From the NCBI GenBank assembly GCA_900542875.1, contig UQPH01000003.1, positions 1 through 64,000 on the forward strand: 64,000 bases of DNA, in the 5' to 3' direction. A program made the translations under genes and the position numbers. This document shows, in pieces, positions 1 through 8,300 of this stretch. The notes below the pieces were generated by a model. That model saw only the letters and a program-made list of their open reading frames with translations. It was not told the DNA's origin and did no database searches. Source of the stretch: an uncultured Eubacterium sp. GTDB lineage: Bacteria > Bacillota > Clostridia > Oscillospirales > Acutalibacteraceae. Position 1 is the stretch's first letter; each line of letters starts with the position of its first letter.

Positions 1-51
1 CAGCAAAAGAGCAATTTTGTTTTCCTTGCGATAGAAAAAGAGCTTTCCCAT
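1..51 (-). CDS. N-terminal 17 codons of a divergent gene, cut by the window edge
   Basis: Read on the minus strand, an ATG at 51-49 opens a frame that stays open to the left edge and encodes MGKLFFYRKENKIALLL. A purine-rich ribosome binding site (AAAAGGAGTG on the minus strand, about 57-67) lies at good spacing. The peptide starts with basic residues and turns hydrophobic, which suits a membrane or exported protein, but 17 residues cannot identify it. It diverges from the polysaccharide operon with about 64 bp between the two starts. Confidence 0.5.
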   Translation of the reverse strand, partial: MGKLFFYRKENKIALLL

Positions 52-115
52 GGTATCACTCCTTTTCTCCATTTTATATATTAATAATATATATATAATG
101 CACGGAGGGTATTTT

Positions 116-949
116 ATGGATAATAATACCGAAGCAAAAGAACTTGAAATAGATTTCAGTAAAATCTTTTATAAAATGAGAGATAAATTTGTGATAATTC
201 TCGTCGTCACCTTGGCTGCGGCAGTATTGTCGGGACTCATTACTCATTTTGCAATCAAACCGCAGTATTCATCAACGGTAAAAATGTACGTTTACTCAAA
301 CAGCGACAGAATTTCCACCGACTCGTCAATCTCGTCATCCGAACTTGACGCATCACAGGAACTCATCAACACATACATTTACATACTCAAGAGCGACACG
401 GTACTTGAAGCTGTAATGAAAGATTTGAGCATTGACGATATTTCACTCGGACAGCTGAGAAATTCCATTGACGCTCAGCAAGCGACAAAAACAGTTGCAT
501 TCGAAGTAACCGTCACAACCGATGACGCAAGCAGATCCGCTCAAATCGCAAATTCCATTGCAAAAATTGCTCCGAGCGAAATCGTAAGAGTTGCAAAGGC
601 AGGTGGCGTTGAGATAATCGACTATGCAAAAATACCGTCGAAACCCTCCTCTCCCAATTTAACAAAAAATGTACTTGTTGCGGCTGTGCTCGCATTTGCC
701 GTTTCGTTTATAGGATTCTTTGTTTACGAATTCTTTGATACTACAATCACGGGTGCAAGAGACATCGAAGACGAATTCGATATACCGATTATCGGTACCG
801 TACCAAACCTTGATAATCCCGACTTGCAGAGCAACTATTCGACTTACTCCGCTCATACAAAGCCGAGTTCATCAAGTTCGACGCCCGAACTCAAACCGAG
901 TTCGCAAATACTCGAAAATTTGCAGAATATGAAAGGAGAGGATAAGTAA
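116..949 (+). CDS. Wzz/YveK-type polysaccharide chain-length regulator and kinase modulator
   Basis: A 277-residue membrane protein of the Wzz/CpsC family, which sets polymer length and activates the partner tyrosine kinase. It has a short cytoplasmic N-terminus, a first membrane segment near residues 24-46, an extracytoplasmic domain, and a second segment near 188-208 just after a Pro-rich KIPSKPSSPN motif typical of the family. A Ser/Pro-rich tail follows. I chose ATG 116 because GGAGGG at 104-109 sits six bases upstream; an in-frame start at 50 would add a 22-residue leader without a ribosome site. The stop overlaps the next ATG by one base, so it is co-translated with the kinase. Confidence 0.9.
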   Translation: MDNNTEAKELEIDFSKIFYKMRDKFVIILVVTLAAAVLSGLITHFAIKPQYSSTVKMYVYSNSDRISTDSSISSSELDASQELINTYIYILKSDTVLEAVMKDLSIDDISLGQLRNSIDAQQATKTVAFEVTVTTDDASRSAQIANSIAKIAPSEIVRVAKAGGVEIIDYAKIPSKPSSPNLTKNVLVAAVLAFAVSFIGFFVYEFFDTTITGARDIEDEFDIPIIGTVPNLDNPDLQSNYSTYSAHTKPSSSSSTPELKPSSQILENLQNMKGEDK

Positions 950-1695
950 TGAGCAAGAAAATGTCCAAGAAAGCAGCTTTACATACAACAGACCCAAAGA
1001 AGCTGCTTAAAAATACATCAACATTTTCCGTAAAGGAAGCATACAATGCAATCAGAACCAATCTTCTCTTTACACAGCACGGAGAGAAATGCCCCATTTT
1101 CGTAGTGACAAGCCCTACCGCCAACAACGGTAAGACCATCAACTCCGCAAACCTTGCAATCAGCTTTGCACAAATGGGAAAGAAAACTCTTATCATCGAC
1201 GCAGATATGAGAAACCCATCTCTGAACAAGCTTTTCGGACTTCACTCAAAGAACGGCTTGTCCGAGATTTTGGCAGGTCTGACAGATAACATTTCCGTAT
1301 CTAAGACAGATGTGGACAACCTCTCAATTCTTACAGCGGGAAAAATTCCTCCGAACCCGACAGAACTTTTAGCTTCGAACAGAATGGATAAATTGCTCGG
1401 TTTTGTAAGAGAGCATTATGACTGCGTATTTATTGACACACCTCCCATCAACATAGTAACCGATGCAACGGTATTCGCTCAAAAAACAACCGGATATATA
1501 GTTATCGTTAAGACGGATACAACCAAAGTACCCGAGGTAAAAACAGCGGTGCAAACTCTCGAAAGCATCGGCTCAAGCATTTTGGGATTCATACTCAACG
1601 ATGCAAACAGCGACAAGAAGAAGTATTATTCTTATTACAGAAAATACAGCAGAAGTTACGCATATAATTACAAATATTCATACGGAAACAAATAA
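949..1695 (+). CDS. Bacterial tyrosine kinase of the CpsD/YwqD type
   Basis: A 248-residue cytoplasmic BY-kinase that autophosphorylates on a C-terminal tyrosine cluster and controls polysaccharide assembly with the preceding Wzz-like protein. Visible motifs are a Walker A region (SPTANNGKTINSANLA, near residues 54-69), Walker A' (TLIIDADMRNPSL) and Walker B (CVFIDTPP). The last 25 residues are packed with tyrosines (YYSYYRKYSRSYAYNYKYSYG), the expected phosphorylation tail. The loop has NNGKT in place of the more usual GEGKS/T. The coding sequence overlaps the previous stop (TAATG). No CpsB-type phosphatase is visible; it may lie left of the window. Confidence 0.92.
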   Translation: MSKKMSKKAALHTTDPKKLLKNTSTFSVKEAYNAIRTNLLFTQHGEKCPIFVVTSPTANNGKTINSANLAISFAQMGKKTLIIDADMRNPSLNKLFGLHSKNGLSEILAGLTDNISVSKTDVDNLSILTAGKIPPNPTELLASNRMDKLLGFVREHYDCVFIDTPPINIVTDATVFAQKTTGYIVIVKTDTTKVPEVKTAVQTLESIGSSILGFILNDANSDKKKYYSYYRKYSRSYAYNYKYSYGNK

Positions 1696-1716
1696 AACAA
1701 GGCTAAGTGATACTTA

Positions 1717-3243
1717 ATGGAAAAAAAGGCAAGAATACAATTTTGGATGGAATTTGCGGTTGACGCCATATCACTGCTCATTGCATATACCCTTACGGTT
1801 ATTTTCTTAAATGCCACTACTCAAAAGGTTGACGGAATGACAGTCAAAGAATGGCTGATAAGTTACGCTCTTATGGCACTGTCATTTTTGTCCAGTTATG
1901 CATTTTTCCATTCACAAATAGACATTCATACCAGAAATCGTTTTTCCGAGCTGATAAGCACAATAAAAAACGGAGCGCTTACATATCTGTTTTTCATTGT
2001 TTTGGCTGTGTTTACAAGAAGTCCCATAATGGAAAAAAGAGTTTTTCTTCTCTTCTCCTTCTTCATTTTTACGGCACTTGCGCTCATCGGACGATACTAC
2101 CTCAAGCGTTGGCTCACCCACAGTTACAACGGAAAAAACAAAAAAATAGCCAGTTATGTGGGAGTGCTCACAACGAGGGACAGAGCAGAGGAATTTGTAT
2201 CTTTCCTTAAAGAGGACTGGGGATTCAATGTTTCGGGCGTTGCCCTGCTCGACAACTTTGTTGACGAGGGCAGATTTATCTATGATCCCGAACTTGACTA
2301 TGCCTCCGATTCGGTTAATTCAAAAACAAAAATTTCCACTAAGAAAAAAATAAAATTTCCGCATATCGTTGCAGATAATATTCCCGTTATCGCAACTGAC
2401 ATAAGATTTATCGACTGGATAAGAAGTGCACCGCTCGATGAGGTATTTATAAATCTTCCCTATGAGCGAAGCACTGACGTATCTCAGATTGTCGAGGAAC
2501 TCGAAAGCATGGGCGTCACCGTACACCTAAATGTACCGACTCTTGACAATATGCTCAACAAAAGCAATTTCAACAACATAAGCTGTAAGATTTACGCAGG
2601 TTATCCCGTTGCCACCTTTGCGGCGGCAGTGCATAACAGCGGCGAACTTATAGTAAAAAGAATTTCTGATTTCATAGGAGCGCTTATAGGAATAATCCTC
2701 TCCGCTCCCGTTATAGCGATAGTTGCGATTCCGCTTCTTATCGAATCGCCGGGACCGCTGTTTTTTAAGCAGGAGAGAGTCGGAAAAAACGGTCGAATTT
2801 TCAAGATTTATAAACTGCGTTCAATGTATAAAGATGCGGAAAAACGTAAAAAAGAACTGATGAGCCACAACAAGATGGACGGTTTGATGTTCAAAATGGA
2901 CAACGATCCACGCATAACAAAAGTCGGCAGAGTCATAAGAAAACTCAGTATTGATGAACTTCCGCAGTTCATCAATGTACTAAAGGGAGATATGAGCCTT
3001 GTCGGCACAAGACCTCCTACGGTAAAGGAATTTGAAAAATATGAAAGCCGCCACAAAAGACGTCTCTCTATGCGTCCCGGCATAACCGGTATGTGGCAGG
3101 TCAGCGGCAGGTCTAATATAAATGACTTTGAAGAAGTTGTGAAACTTGACTGCGAATATATAGATAATTGGAGCATATGGCTCGATTTGAGAATACTTTT
3201 AAGAACGGTTAAAGTTGTCCTTACACACGAGGGTGCAGAATAA
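1717..3243 (+). CDS. Undecaprenyl-phosphate sugar-1-phosphate transferase (initiating transferase)
   Basis: A 508-residue polyprenyl glycosylphosphotransferase of the WbaP/CpsE type, which moves a sugar-1-phosphate onto undecaprenyl phosphate to start each repeat unit. The N-terminal half has four or five membrane segments (residues 10-130) and a Rossmann-like region. The C-terminal catalytic domain has the re-entrant helix (near 308-345) and conserved motifs FFKQERVGKNGRIFKIYKLR, DELPQFINVLKGDMSLVGTRP and RPGITGMWQVSGRS. The sugar cannot be read from sequence. It starts 21 bp after the kinase with a weak ribosome site, and its stop overlaps the next start (TAATG). Confidence 0.92.
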   Translation: MEKKARIQFWMEFAVDAISLLIAYTLTVIFLNATTQKVDGMTVKEWLISYALMALSFLSSYAFFHSQIDIHTRNRFSELISTIKNGALTYLFFIVLAVFTRSPIMEKRVFLLFSFFIFTALALIGRYYLKRWLTHSYNGKNKKIASYVGVLTTRDRAEEFVSFLKEDWGFNVSGVALLDNFVDEGRFIYDPELDYASDSVNSKTKISTKKKIKFPHIVADNIPVIATDIRFIDWIRSAPLDEVFINLPYERSTDVSQIVEELESMGVTVHLNVPTLDNMLNKSNFNNISCKIYAGYPVATFAAAVHNSGELIVKRISDFIGALIGIILSAPVIAIVAIPLLIESPGPLFFKQERVGKNGRIFKIYKLRSMYKDAEKRKKELMSHNKMDGLMFKMDNDPRITKVGRVIRKLSIDELPQFINVLKGDMSLVGTRPPTVKEFEKYESRHKRRLSMRPGITGMWQVSGRSNINDFEEVVKLDCEYIDNWSIWLDLRILLRTVKVVLTHEGAE

Positions 3244-4358
3244 TGAAAATTGCCATGATGGGACATAAACGCATACCCTCAAGGGAGGGCGGCGTCGAAA
3301 TAGTTGTAGAAGAACTCAGCACCCGAATGGTGCAAAAGGGGCATGATGTCACCTGTTACAACAGAAAAGGCCACCACGTCAGCGGTAAGGAATTCGACTC
3401 AAAAGCCTTAAAAAAGTACAAAGGGGTAAAACTTGTAACCGTTCCCACCATAGACAAAAAAGGTCTTGCGGCAGCAAGTTCATCGTTTTTTGCGGCACTC
3501 AAATGTGCGTTTTCAAAATACGATGTAGTGCATTTTCACGCAGAAGGTCCGTGTGCTATGATGTGGTTACCTAAGTTAACGGGCAAGAAATGCATAGCAA
3601 CAGTGCACGGTCTCGACCACCAAAGAGCAAAATGGGGCGGGTTTGCAGAAAAATATATTATGGCAGGCGAAAAATGTGCCGTAAAATATGCTGATTCAAT
3701 TATTGTTTTAAGCGAAGGAGTAAAGCAATATTTTAAGGATACATATAACAGAGAAACCGTTTTTATTCCAAACGGAGTAAACAAACTCATTGTCAAAAAT
3801 GCGAATCTGATAACAAAAAAATTTAAACTGAAAAAGGATGAATATATACTCTTTCTCGGCAGACTTGTACCCGAAAAAGGCATAGCCTATCTGATAGAAG
3901 CATATAAGCAGATGAACACAGAAAAGAAGTTGGTAATCGCAGGCGGCTCGTCCGACACCGACGAATACACCGCACAACTGAAAAATGCGGCAGAAGGTAA
4001 TGACAATATTATCTTCACCGGTTTTGTAGAAGGACAGATGCTTGAGGAACTTTACAGCAACGCTTACATATACTGCCTACCCTCCGACCTTGAGGGTATG
4101 CCGCTGAGTCTGCTGGAGGCTATGAGTTATTCAAACTGTTGTGTCGTAAGCGACATCCCCGAGTGTGCCGATGTGGTGTGCGACAAAGCAGTCACCTTCA
4201 AAAAGGGCGATGTGTCCGATTTAAGAGATAAACTCTGTGAACTTTGCAACAACAGAGAACTTACGGAAAAATACAAGTCTCAAGCCGCAGATTATATCTG
4301 CAATAAATATAACTGGGACGAGATTACAGACAGGACATTAGAACTTTATACAAAATAA
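3243..4358 (+). CDS. GT4-family glycosyltransferase
   Basis: A 371-residue GT-B enzyme. The N-terminus (MKIAMMGHKRIPSREGGVEI) carries the glycine-rich acceptor-side loop seen in WbnH/rhamnosyltransferase-like members that act right after the initiating transferase. The C-terminal half has the FLGRLVPEKGI strand-loop, a GGSSDTD motif and the E-x7-E nucleotide-sugar signature (SDLEGMPLSLLEAM). It ends in a typical YNWDEI helix. Translational overlap with the initiating transferase supports a role in adding the second sugar, but donor and acceptor are unknown. Composition matches the upstream genes, not the AT-rich block after it. Confidence 0.88.
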   Translation: MKIAMMGHKRIPSREGGVEIVVEELSTRMVQKGHDVTCYNRKGHHVSGKEFDSKALKKYKGVKLVTVPTIDKKGLAAASSSFFAALKCAFSKYDVVHFHAEGPCAMMWLPKLTGKKCIATVHGLDHQRAKWGGFAEKYIMAGEKCAVKYADSIIVLSEGVKQYFKDTYNRETVFIPNGVNKLIVKNANLITKKFKLKKDEYILFLGRLVPEKGIAYLIEAYKQMNTEKKLVIAGGSSDTDEYTAQLKNAAEGNDNIIFTGFVEGQMLEELYSNAYIYCLPSDLEGMPLSLLEAMSYSNCCVVSDIPECADVVCDKAVTFKKGDVSDLRDKLCELCNNRELTEKYKSQAADYICNKYNWDEITDRTLELYTK

Positions 4359-4385
4359 TACACTAACCTATCAAAAGGAGAAAAA

Positions 4386-4640
4386 ATGAAAGGAATTATA
4401 TTAGCGGGAGGCAGCGGAACAAGACTTTATCCGCTGACAACGGTAACCTCAAAACAGTTGTTGCCGATATATGACAAACCGATGGTTTACTATCCCCTAA
4501 GCACGCTTATGCTTGCGGGAATAAACGATATTCTTATCATTTCAACTCCAAACGATTTACCGAATTTCAAGCGACTGCTCGGAGACGGAAGCCGCTTAGG
4601 AATAAAACTTTCATATAAAGAACAGCCCAACCTACCTTAA
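4386..4640 (+). pseudogene. rfbA: 5' fragment of rfbA (glucose-1-phosphate thymidylyltransferase)
   Basis: The first 80 or so residues are a clear RmlA N-terminus: the nucleotide-binding loop [13 protein letters not shown], then [17 protein letters not shown] and a match through SYKEQPN. It then ends at a TAA after only 84 residues, while RfbA is normally about 290. The sugar-binding and C-terminal parts are missing. AAAGGAG at 4375-4381 shows it once had a proper start. The break coincides with the start of rfbC-like sequence in another frame, so this is the left side of a deletion junction. A stable functional product is unlikely. Confidence 0.9.
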
Positions 4641-4887
4641 ATGGCACTGAATTGAACTAAGCGAGGAAAACAAAAAGCAATTTTTTATACCGAAAGGTTT
4701 TGCTCACGGATTTCTCGTATTAAGCGATTATGCCGAGTTTTGCTATAAGGTGGACGACTTTTTTCATCCGAACGACGAGGGCGGAATCGCATATGATGAC
4801 CCTACAATCAATGTTAAACGGCCGATATCGAGTGATATGGTGCTTAATCTCTCAGAAAAGGACAAAACTTGGAAACCTTTAAAATAG
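4618..4887 (+). pseudogene. rfbC: 3' fragment of rfbC (dTDP-4-dehydrorhamnose 3,5-epimerase)
   Basis: Read in the frame of position 4618, this encodes [10 protein letters not shown], a stop (TGA 4648-4650), then IELSEENKKQFFIPKGFAHG and a good match to the C-terminal half of RmlC (cupin), ending at TAG 4885-4887. The TGA stands where RmlC normally has Gly (WxGxELSxEN), consistent with a GGA-to-TGA change after the gene died. The first 60 or so residues are absent. The fragment is out of frame with the rfbA piece and overlaps it over the shared sequence at 4618-4632. Confidence 0.88.
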
Positions 4888-4908
4888 TATTTAAATTCGG
4901 AGCGGACA

Positions 4909-6114
4909 ATGAGAATTTTATTAATCAACAAATTTTTACATCCAAACGGAGGCAGTGAAACCTATATTTTTAAATTAGGAGAACACCTTCAAAAAAAGGG
5001 GCACGAAGTTCAATACTTTGGTATGGAGCATCCGGAACGTTGCGTTGGAAATCATATTGATTCATACACCGAAAATATGGATTTTCATAACGGAAATATA
5101 TTTTCTAAAATAACATACCCAATCAAAACAATATATAGTAAAGAAGCAAGAAAGAAACTCCGATTAGTTTTAGATGATTTTAAACCTGATGTTTGCCACC
5201 TTAATAACTTTAATTATCAATTAACACCGTCAATTATTTTGGAAATAGTAAAATGGCGAAATGATAATAACAGAGAATGTAAAATTATTTATACAGCACA
5301 TGACTATAAATTAGTTTGTCCAAATTATATGTTAAACAACCCGGTTACACATAAGAATTGCGAAAAATGTCTTAATGGTCATTATATAAACTGTTTTAAA
5401 AACAAATGTATACATTCTTCGTATGCGAAATCTTTAATTGGCGCATTAGAAGCAGAATTTTGGAAATCTAAAAAAGTCTATCAATATATAGATACAATAA
5501 TATGCTGTTCTGATTTTATGAAACAAAAATTAGATAGCAATCCTTTGTTTGTGAACAAAACAATTGTTATGCACAATTTCGCAACCAAAATAGAGTGGAA
5601 AGAAGTCTTAAAAAAAGATTATGTAGTTTATTTTGGACGATTTTCTGAAGAAAAAGGAATTAATACGCTTTTAGAAGTTTGTAAATCACTTCCAAACATA
5701 CAGTTTGTGTTCGCAGGAACAGGTCCTTTAGAAAACAGAATTAATCAAATAAAAAACATAAAAAATGTTGGGTTTAAGAGTGGAAACGATTTAGAAAAAC
5801 TCATTCGAGAAGCCCGATTTTCTGTTTATCCGTCTGAATGGTATGAAAATTGCCCGTTTTCTGTAATAGAATCTCAAATGTATGGCACACCTGTCATTGG
5901 AGCAAATATTGGAGGAATCCCCGAACTTATTCAAATTAATCAAACCGGAGAATTGTTTAAAAGCGGAAATACGGATGATTTAAAAGATAAAATCAATAAA
6001 CTTTGGAATAACAAAGGACTTTGTGAAAAATATAGTCATAATTGTAAAAACACGAAGTTTGACACAATTGAATCATACTACAAAAAATTAATGAAAATAT
6101 ATCAACGAAACTAA
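4909..6114 (+). CDS. GT4-family glycosyltransferase with cysteine cluster
   Basis: A 401-residue GT-B glycosyltransferase. The N-terminal acceptor domain begins MRILLINKFLHPNGGSETYI. A central cysteine-rich stretch (residues 142-170: VCPNY..., CEKCLNG, NCFKNKC) resembles the small Cys insert seen in many GT4 enzymes. The C-terminal donor domain has YFGRFSEEKGI, FAGTGPLE and the signature SVYPSEWYENCPFSVIESQM. A ribosome site CGGAGCGG precedes the ATG. The gene is strongly AT-rich compared with those before it and starts 21 bp after the rfbC scar, so it was probably imported as part of a serotype-like cassette. Confidence 0.85.
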   Translation: MRILLINKFLHPNGGSETYIFKLGEHLQKKGHEVQYFGMEHPERCVGNHIDSYTENMDFHNGNIFSKITYPIKTIYSKEARKKLRLVLDDFKPDVCHLNNFNYQLTPSIILEIVKWRNDNNRECKIIYTAHDYKLVCPNYMLNNPVTHKNCEKCLNGHYINCFKNKCIHSSYAKSLIGALEAEFWKSKKVYQYIDTIICCSDFMKQKLDSNPLFVNKTIVMHNFATKIEWKEVLKKDYVVYFGRFSEEKGINTLLEVCKSLPNIQFVFAGTGPLENRINQIKNIKNVGFKSGNDLEKLIREARFSVYPSEWYENCPFSVIESQMYGTPVIGANIGGIPELIQINQTGELFKSGNTDDLKDKINKLWNNKGLCEKYSHNCKNTKFDTIESYYKKLMKIYQRN

Positions 6115-6133
6115 CAAAATCGGAGAAACAGCT

Positions 6134-7174
6134 ATGAAAGAAAATGTAATTCTGACAGATTGTTCAGTTGAAGAATTATCTAACTTTTTAGATGGTATTA
6201 ATTCATTTGGAAATTTTAATTTTAAATGTATCAGCAAAATCTCAAATGGTCCTCGCACCGGAATAAAATCAGAATTGAAACGATATTCTATTTATTTTTC
6301 AGCCGCTTGGCAAGCATTTAAAAATAGAAAAAAATACAATATTATACTTGGTTGGCAACAATTCTACACATTAATTTTTTGCTTTTATTGTAATTTGTTT
6401 AATGTAAAGAAAGAAAACACAGTTATTGCATTAAATTTTACATATAAAGAAAAGCCGGGGTTCCTTGGAAAAATATATAAATGGTTTATGAAAAAATGTA
6501 TTTCTGACAAATATTTAGACTTTATTCATGTACCTTCAAATGAATATGCCGATAATATTAACCGCTCTTTTGATTTTCAAAGAGAGCGTATCATTGTTAC
6601 AACTTTTGGTGTGAATGATATTTATAAAGAGTATAAAGACTGTAACCCGCCTAAAGGATACTCGAAAAATGAATATGTTATGTCAATAGGAAGATCTAAC
6701 AGGGACTTTGATCTTTTGATTGATGCTTGGAAAGATGTAGATATACCGCTTATTATAATTTCCGATACGTTTAAAACAACAAAAACTTTACCCAAAAATG
6801 TCACATTACTTAACAATATATCCGGTTACAAACAATACCCTTATATTTCAAATGCAAAAATTGCAATTATACCGATTATGGATGAAAAAATATGTTCAGG
6901 TGATACTGTTTTGCTAACAGCGCTCTCTTTTGCTAGAACCGTTATCGTTACTGCACCAAGCACCTTAAGCGAAATGTATATCCAAGATAAGGTTAACGGA
7001 TATTTGGTAAGAAAAAATGAAAAAGAAATTGCTAAATTGGTTAACGAAATATGCAATGGAGAACTGCCTGAATTAGGAGAAGCAGCGAGAAAAAGCTTTT
7101 TACAAAACTTTTCAAGATACTCTATGGGCAAAAATATAACAAAATTTATAACAAACCAAAAAAGAAATTCGTGA
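6134..7174 (+). CDS. Probable glycosyltransferase (GT-B, divergent GT4-like)
   Basis: A 346-residue protein with a GT-B layout but weak family signatures. The N-terminal half has a short hydrophobic stretch (near residues 75-90, IILGWQQFYTLIFCFYCNLF) that may dock to the membrane. The C-terminal half shows YVMSIGRSNRDFDLLIDAW and a donor-site-like segment around CSGDTVLLTALSFARTVIVT followed by NGYLV. It starts 20 bp after the previous gene with GGAGAAA upstream and shares its AT-rich composition. Substrates are unknown. Its 3' end overlaps a leftover tail of another glycosyltransferase in the +1 frame, so its last residues may derive from a recombination event. Confidence 0.65.
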   Translation: MKENVILTDCSVEELSNFLDGINSFGNFNFKCISKISNGPRTGIKSELKRYSIYFSAAWQAFKNRKKYNIILGWQQFYTLIFCFYCNLFNVKKENTVIALNFTYKEKPGFLGKIYKWFMKKCISDKYLDFIHVPSNEYADNINRSFDFQRERIIVTTFGVNDIYKEYKDCNPPKGYSKNEYVMSIGRSNRDFDLLIDAWKDVDIPLIIISDTFKTTKTLPKNVTLLNNISGYKQYPYISNAKIAIIPIMDEKICSGDTVLLTALSFARTVIVTAPSTLSEMYIQDKVNGYLVRKNEKEIAKLVNEICNGELPELGEAARKSFLQNFSRYSMGKNITKFITNQKRNS

Positions 7175-7232
7175 AAACGCATTAAATAACTATAATTGGA
7201 ATAAACTAGCAAAGCAATACACGCAAATTTAA
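7152..7232 (+). pseudogene. Orphan C-terminal tail of a glycosyltransferase
   Basis: In the frame of position 7152, one frame off the preceding gene, the sequence reads QTKKEIRENALNNYNWNKLA followed by KQYTQI and a stop at 7230-7232. The pattern ENAL-NYNW-KLA-QY is the usual last helix of GT4 glycosyltransferases. No start codon or body is attached, and a stop lies just upstream at 7149-7151. I read it as the 3' scar of a lost gene. A recent frameshift is less likely because the preceding protein already has its own C-terminal helix. Confidence 0.5.
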
Positions 7233-7279
7233 ATCTAACCAAGCTTAAATTAAAAACATAATAAATTAAGGGGAAAAGA

Positions 7280-8299
7280 ATGAACAACACTTTACAAAAA
7301 AAAGAAATATGGATTGACAATGTAAAGATTTTTGCATGTTTATTCGTTGTGTTAGGTCATTTTTTTCAAAGCATGGTAATTTCAGATATTCTTCCTCAAA
7401 ACGATTTATATTATTGGTTTAACACAAGCATTTATTACTTCCATGTTCCACTTTTTTTCATATGTTCCGGGTATTTGTATAAAAAAGTTCATCATTATTC
7501 AACTGTAAAATCACATTTCAAATTAGTTGAAAAAAAACTAATTAATTTAGGTGTACCGTATTTTACTTTTTCGTTAATAACATGGATTTTAAAAAATGTA
7601 TTTAGTTCAAATGTAAATACTCAAACAGATGGATTTATTAAATCAATGTTCATCGAACCGATACCTCCGTACTGGTTTTTGTATTGTTTATTCTTTTTGT
7701 TCTTGATTACACCGATATTTAAAAACAAATCTCAAAATTATTATTTTTTTGTATTTGCAATTGCATTAAATATTTTAACGCAATTTGTAAACATTGATAT
7801 TTATATAATTCAAACAATATGCATAAACCTTGTTTGGTTCTCATTAGGAATAGTATTAGAACAATCTAATTTTTACAGAGTAAAGAAAAAGAAAATGCCA
7901 TATATCAATATAGCATTATTGCTGTTATTCATTTCGTTAAGTATTGTATTTTCTTTAAAAAGAACTTCTTTTCCTTGCAAAAGCTTATTTATGGGATTAA
8001 TATCATGTTTTTCATTTTTGGGAATAATAAATTATATTTCAAAAACAACAAACCAAACAAATATTTTAAGTTTTTTGACAAGATACACTATGCATATCTT
8101 TTTGCTCCATACAATTTGTGCAGCATCTTTAAGAAGCTTACTATTCAAGCTTAATGTTACAAATAGTGTTATTCATATAGTTTTAGGCATAATTATAAGC
8201 TTTATCGGTCCTATTATAATCGGAATTATTTCAGATAAAATAAAGTTTTTGGATTTCTTTTTTAAACCAAACAAATATATAAAAATTAAGAGTGATTAA
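7280..8299 (+). CDS. Membrane acyltransferase (acyltransferase family 3, OafA/WecH-like)
   Basis: A 339-residue integral membrane protein with about ten hydrophobic segments. The N-terminus (IWIDNVKIFACLFVVLGHFF) has the family's first helix with the likely catalytic His in VVLGHFF. HVPLFFICSGYLY in the next helix is also diagnostic. Such enzymes transfer acetyl or other acyl groups from the cytoplasm onto polysaccharide sugars. Here it most likely O-acetylates the repeat unit; the acyl group and position are unknown. AGGGGAAAAG precedes the ATG. It is AT-rich like its two upstream neighbours. Confidence 0.85.
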   Translation: MNNTLQKKEIWIDNVKIFACLFVVLGHFFQSMVISDILPQNDLYYWFNTSIYYFHVPLFFICSGYLYKKVHHYSTVKSHFKLVEKKLINLGVPYFTFSLITWILKNVFSSNVNTQTDGFIKSMFIEPIPPYWFLYCLFFLFLITPIFKNKSQNYYFFVFAIALNILTQFVNIDIYIIQTICINLVWFSLGIVLEQSNFYRVKKKKMPYINIALLLLFISLSIVFSLKRTSFPCKSLFMGLISCFSFLGIINYISKTTNQTNILSFLTRYTMHIFLLHTICAASLRSLLFKLNVTNSVIHIVLGIIISFIGPIIIGIISDKIKFLDFFFKPNKYIKIKSD

Positions 8300-8300
8300 A

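Noticed and set aside
94..99. Perfect TATAAT just before the chain-length regulator gene
   Set aside because: It lies only five bases before the ribosome site, which would leave almost no leader, and no -35 box fits. The region is simply AT repeats, so I did not call a promoter.
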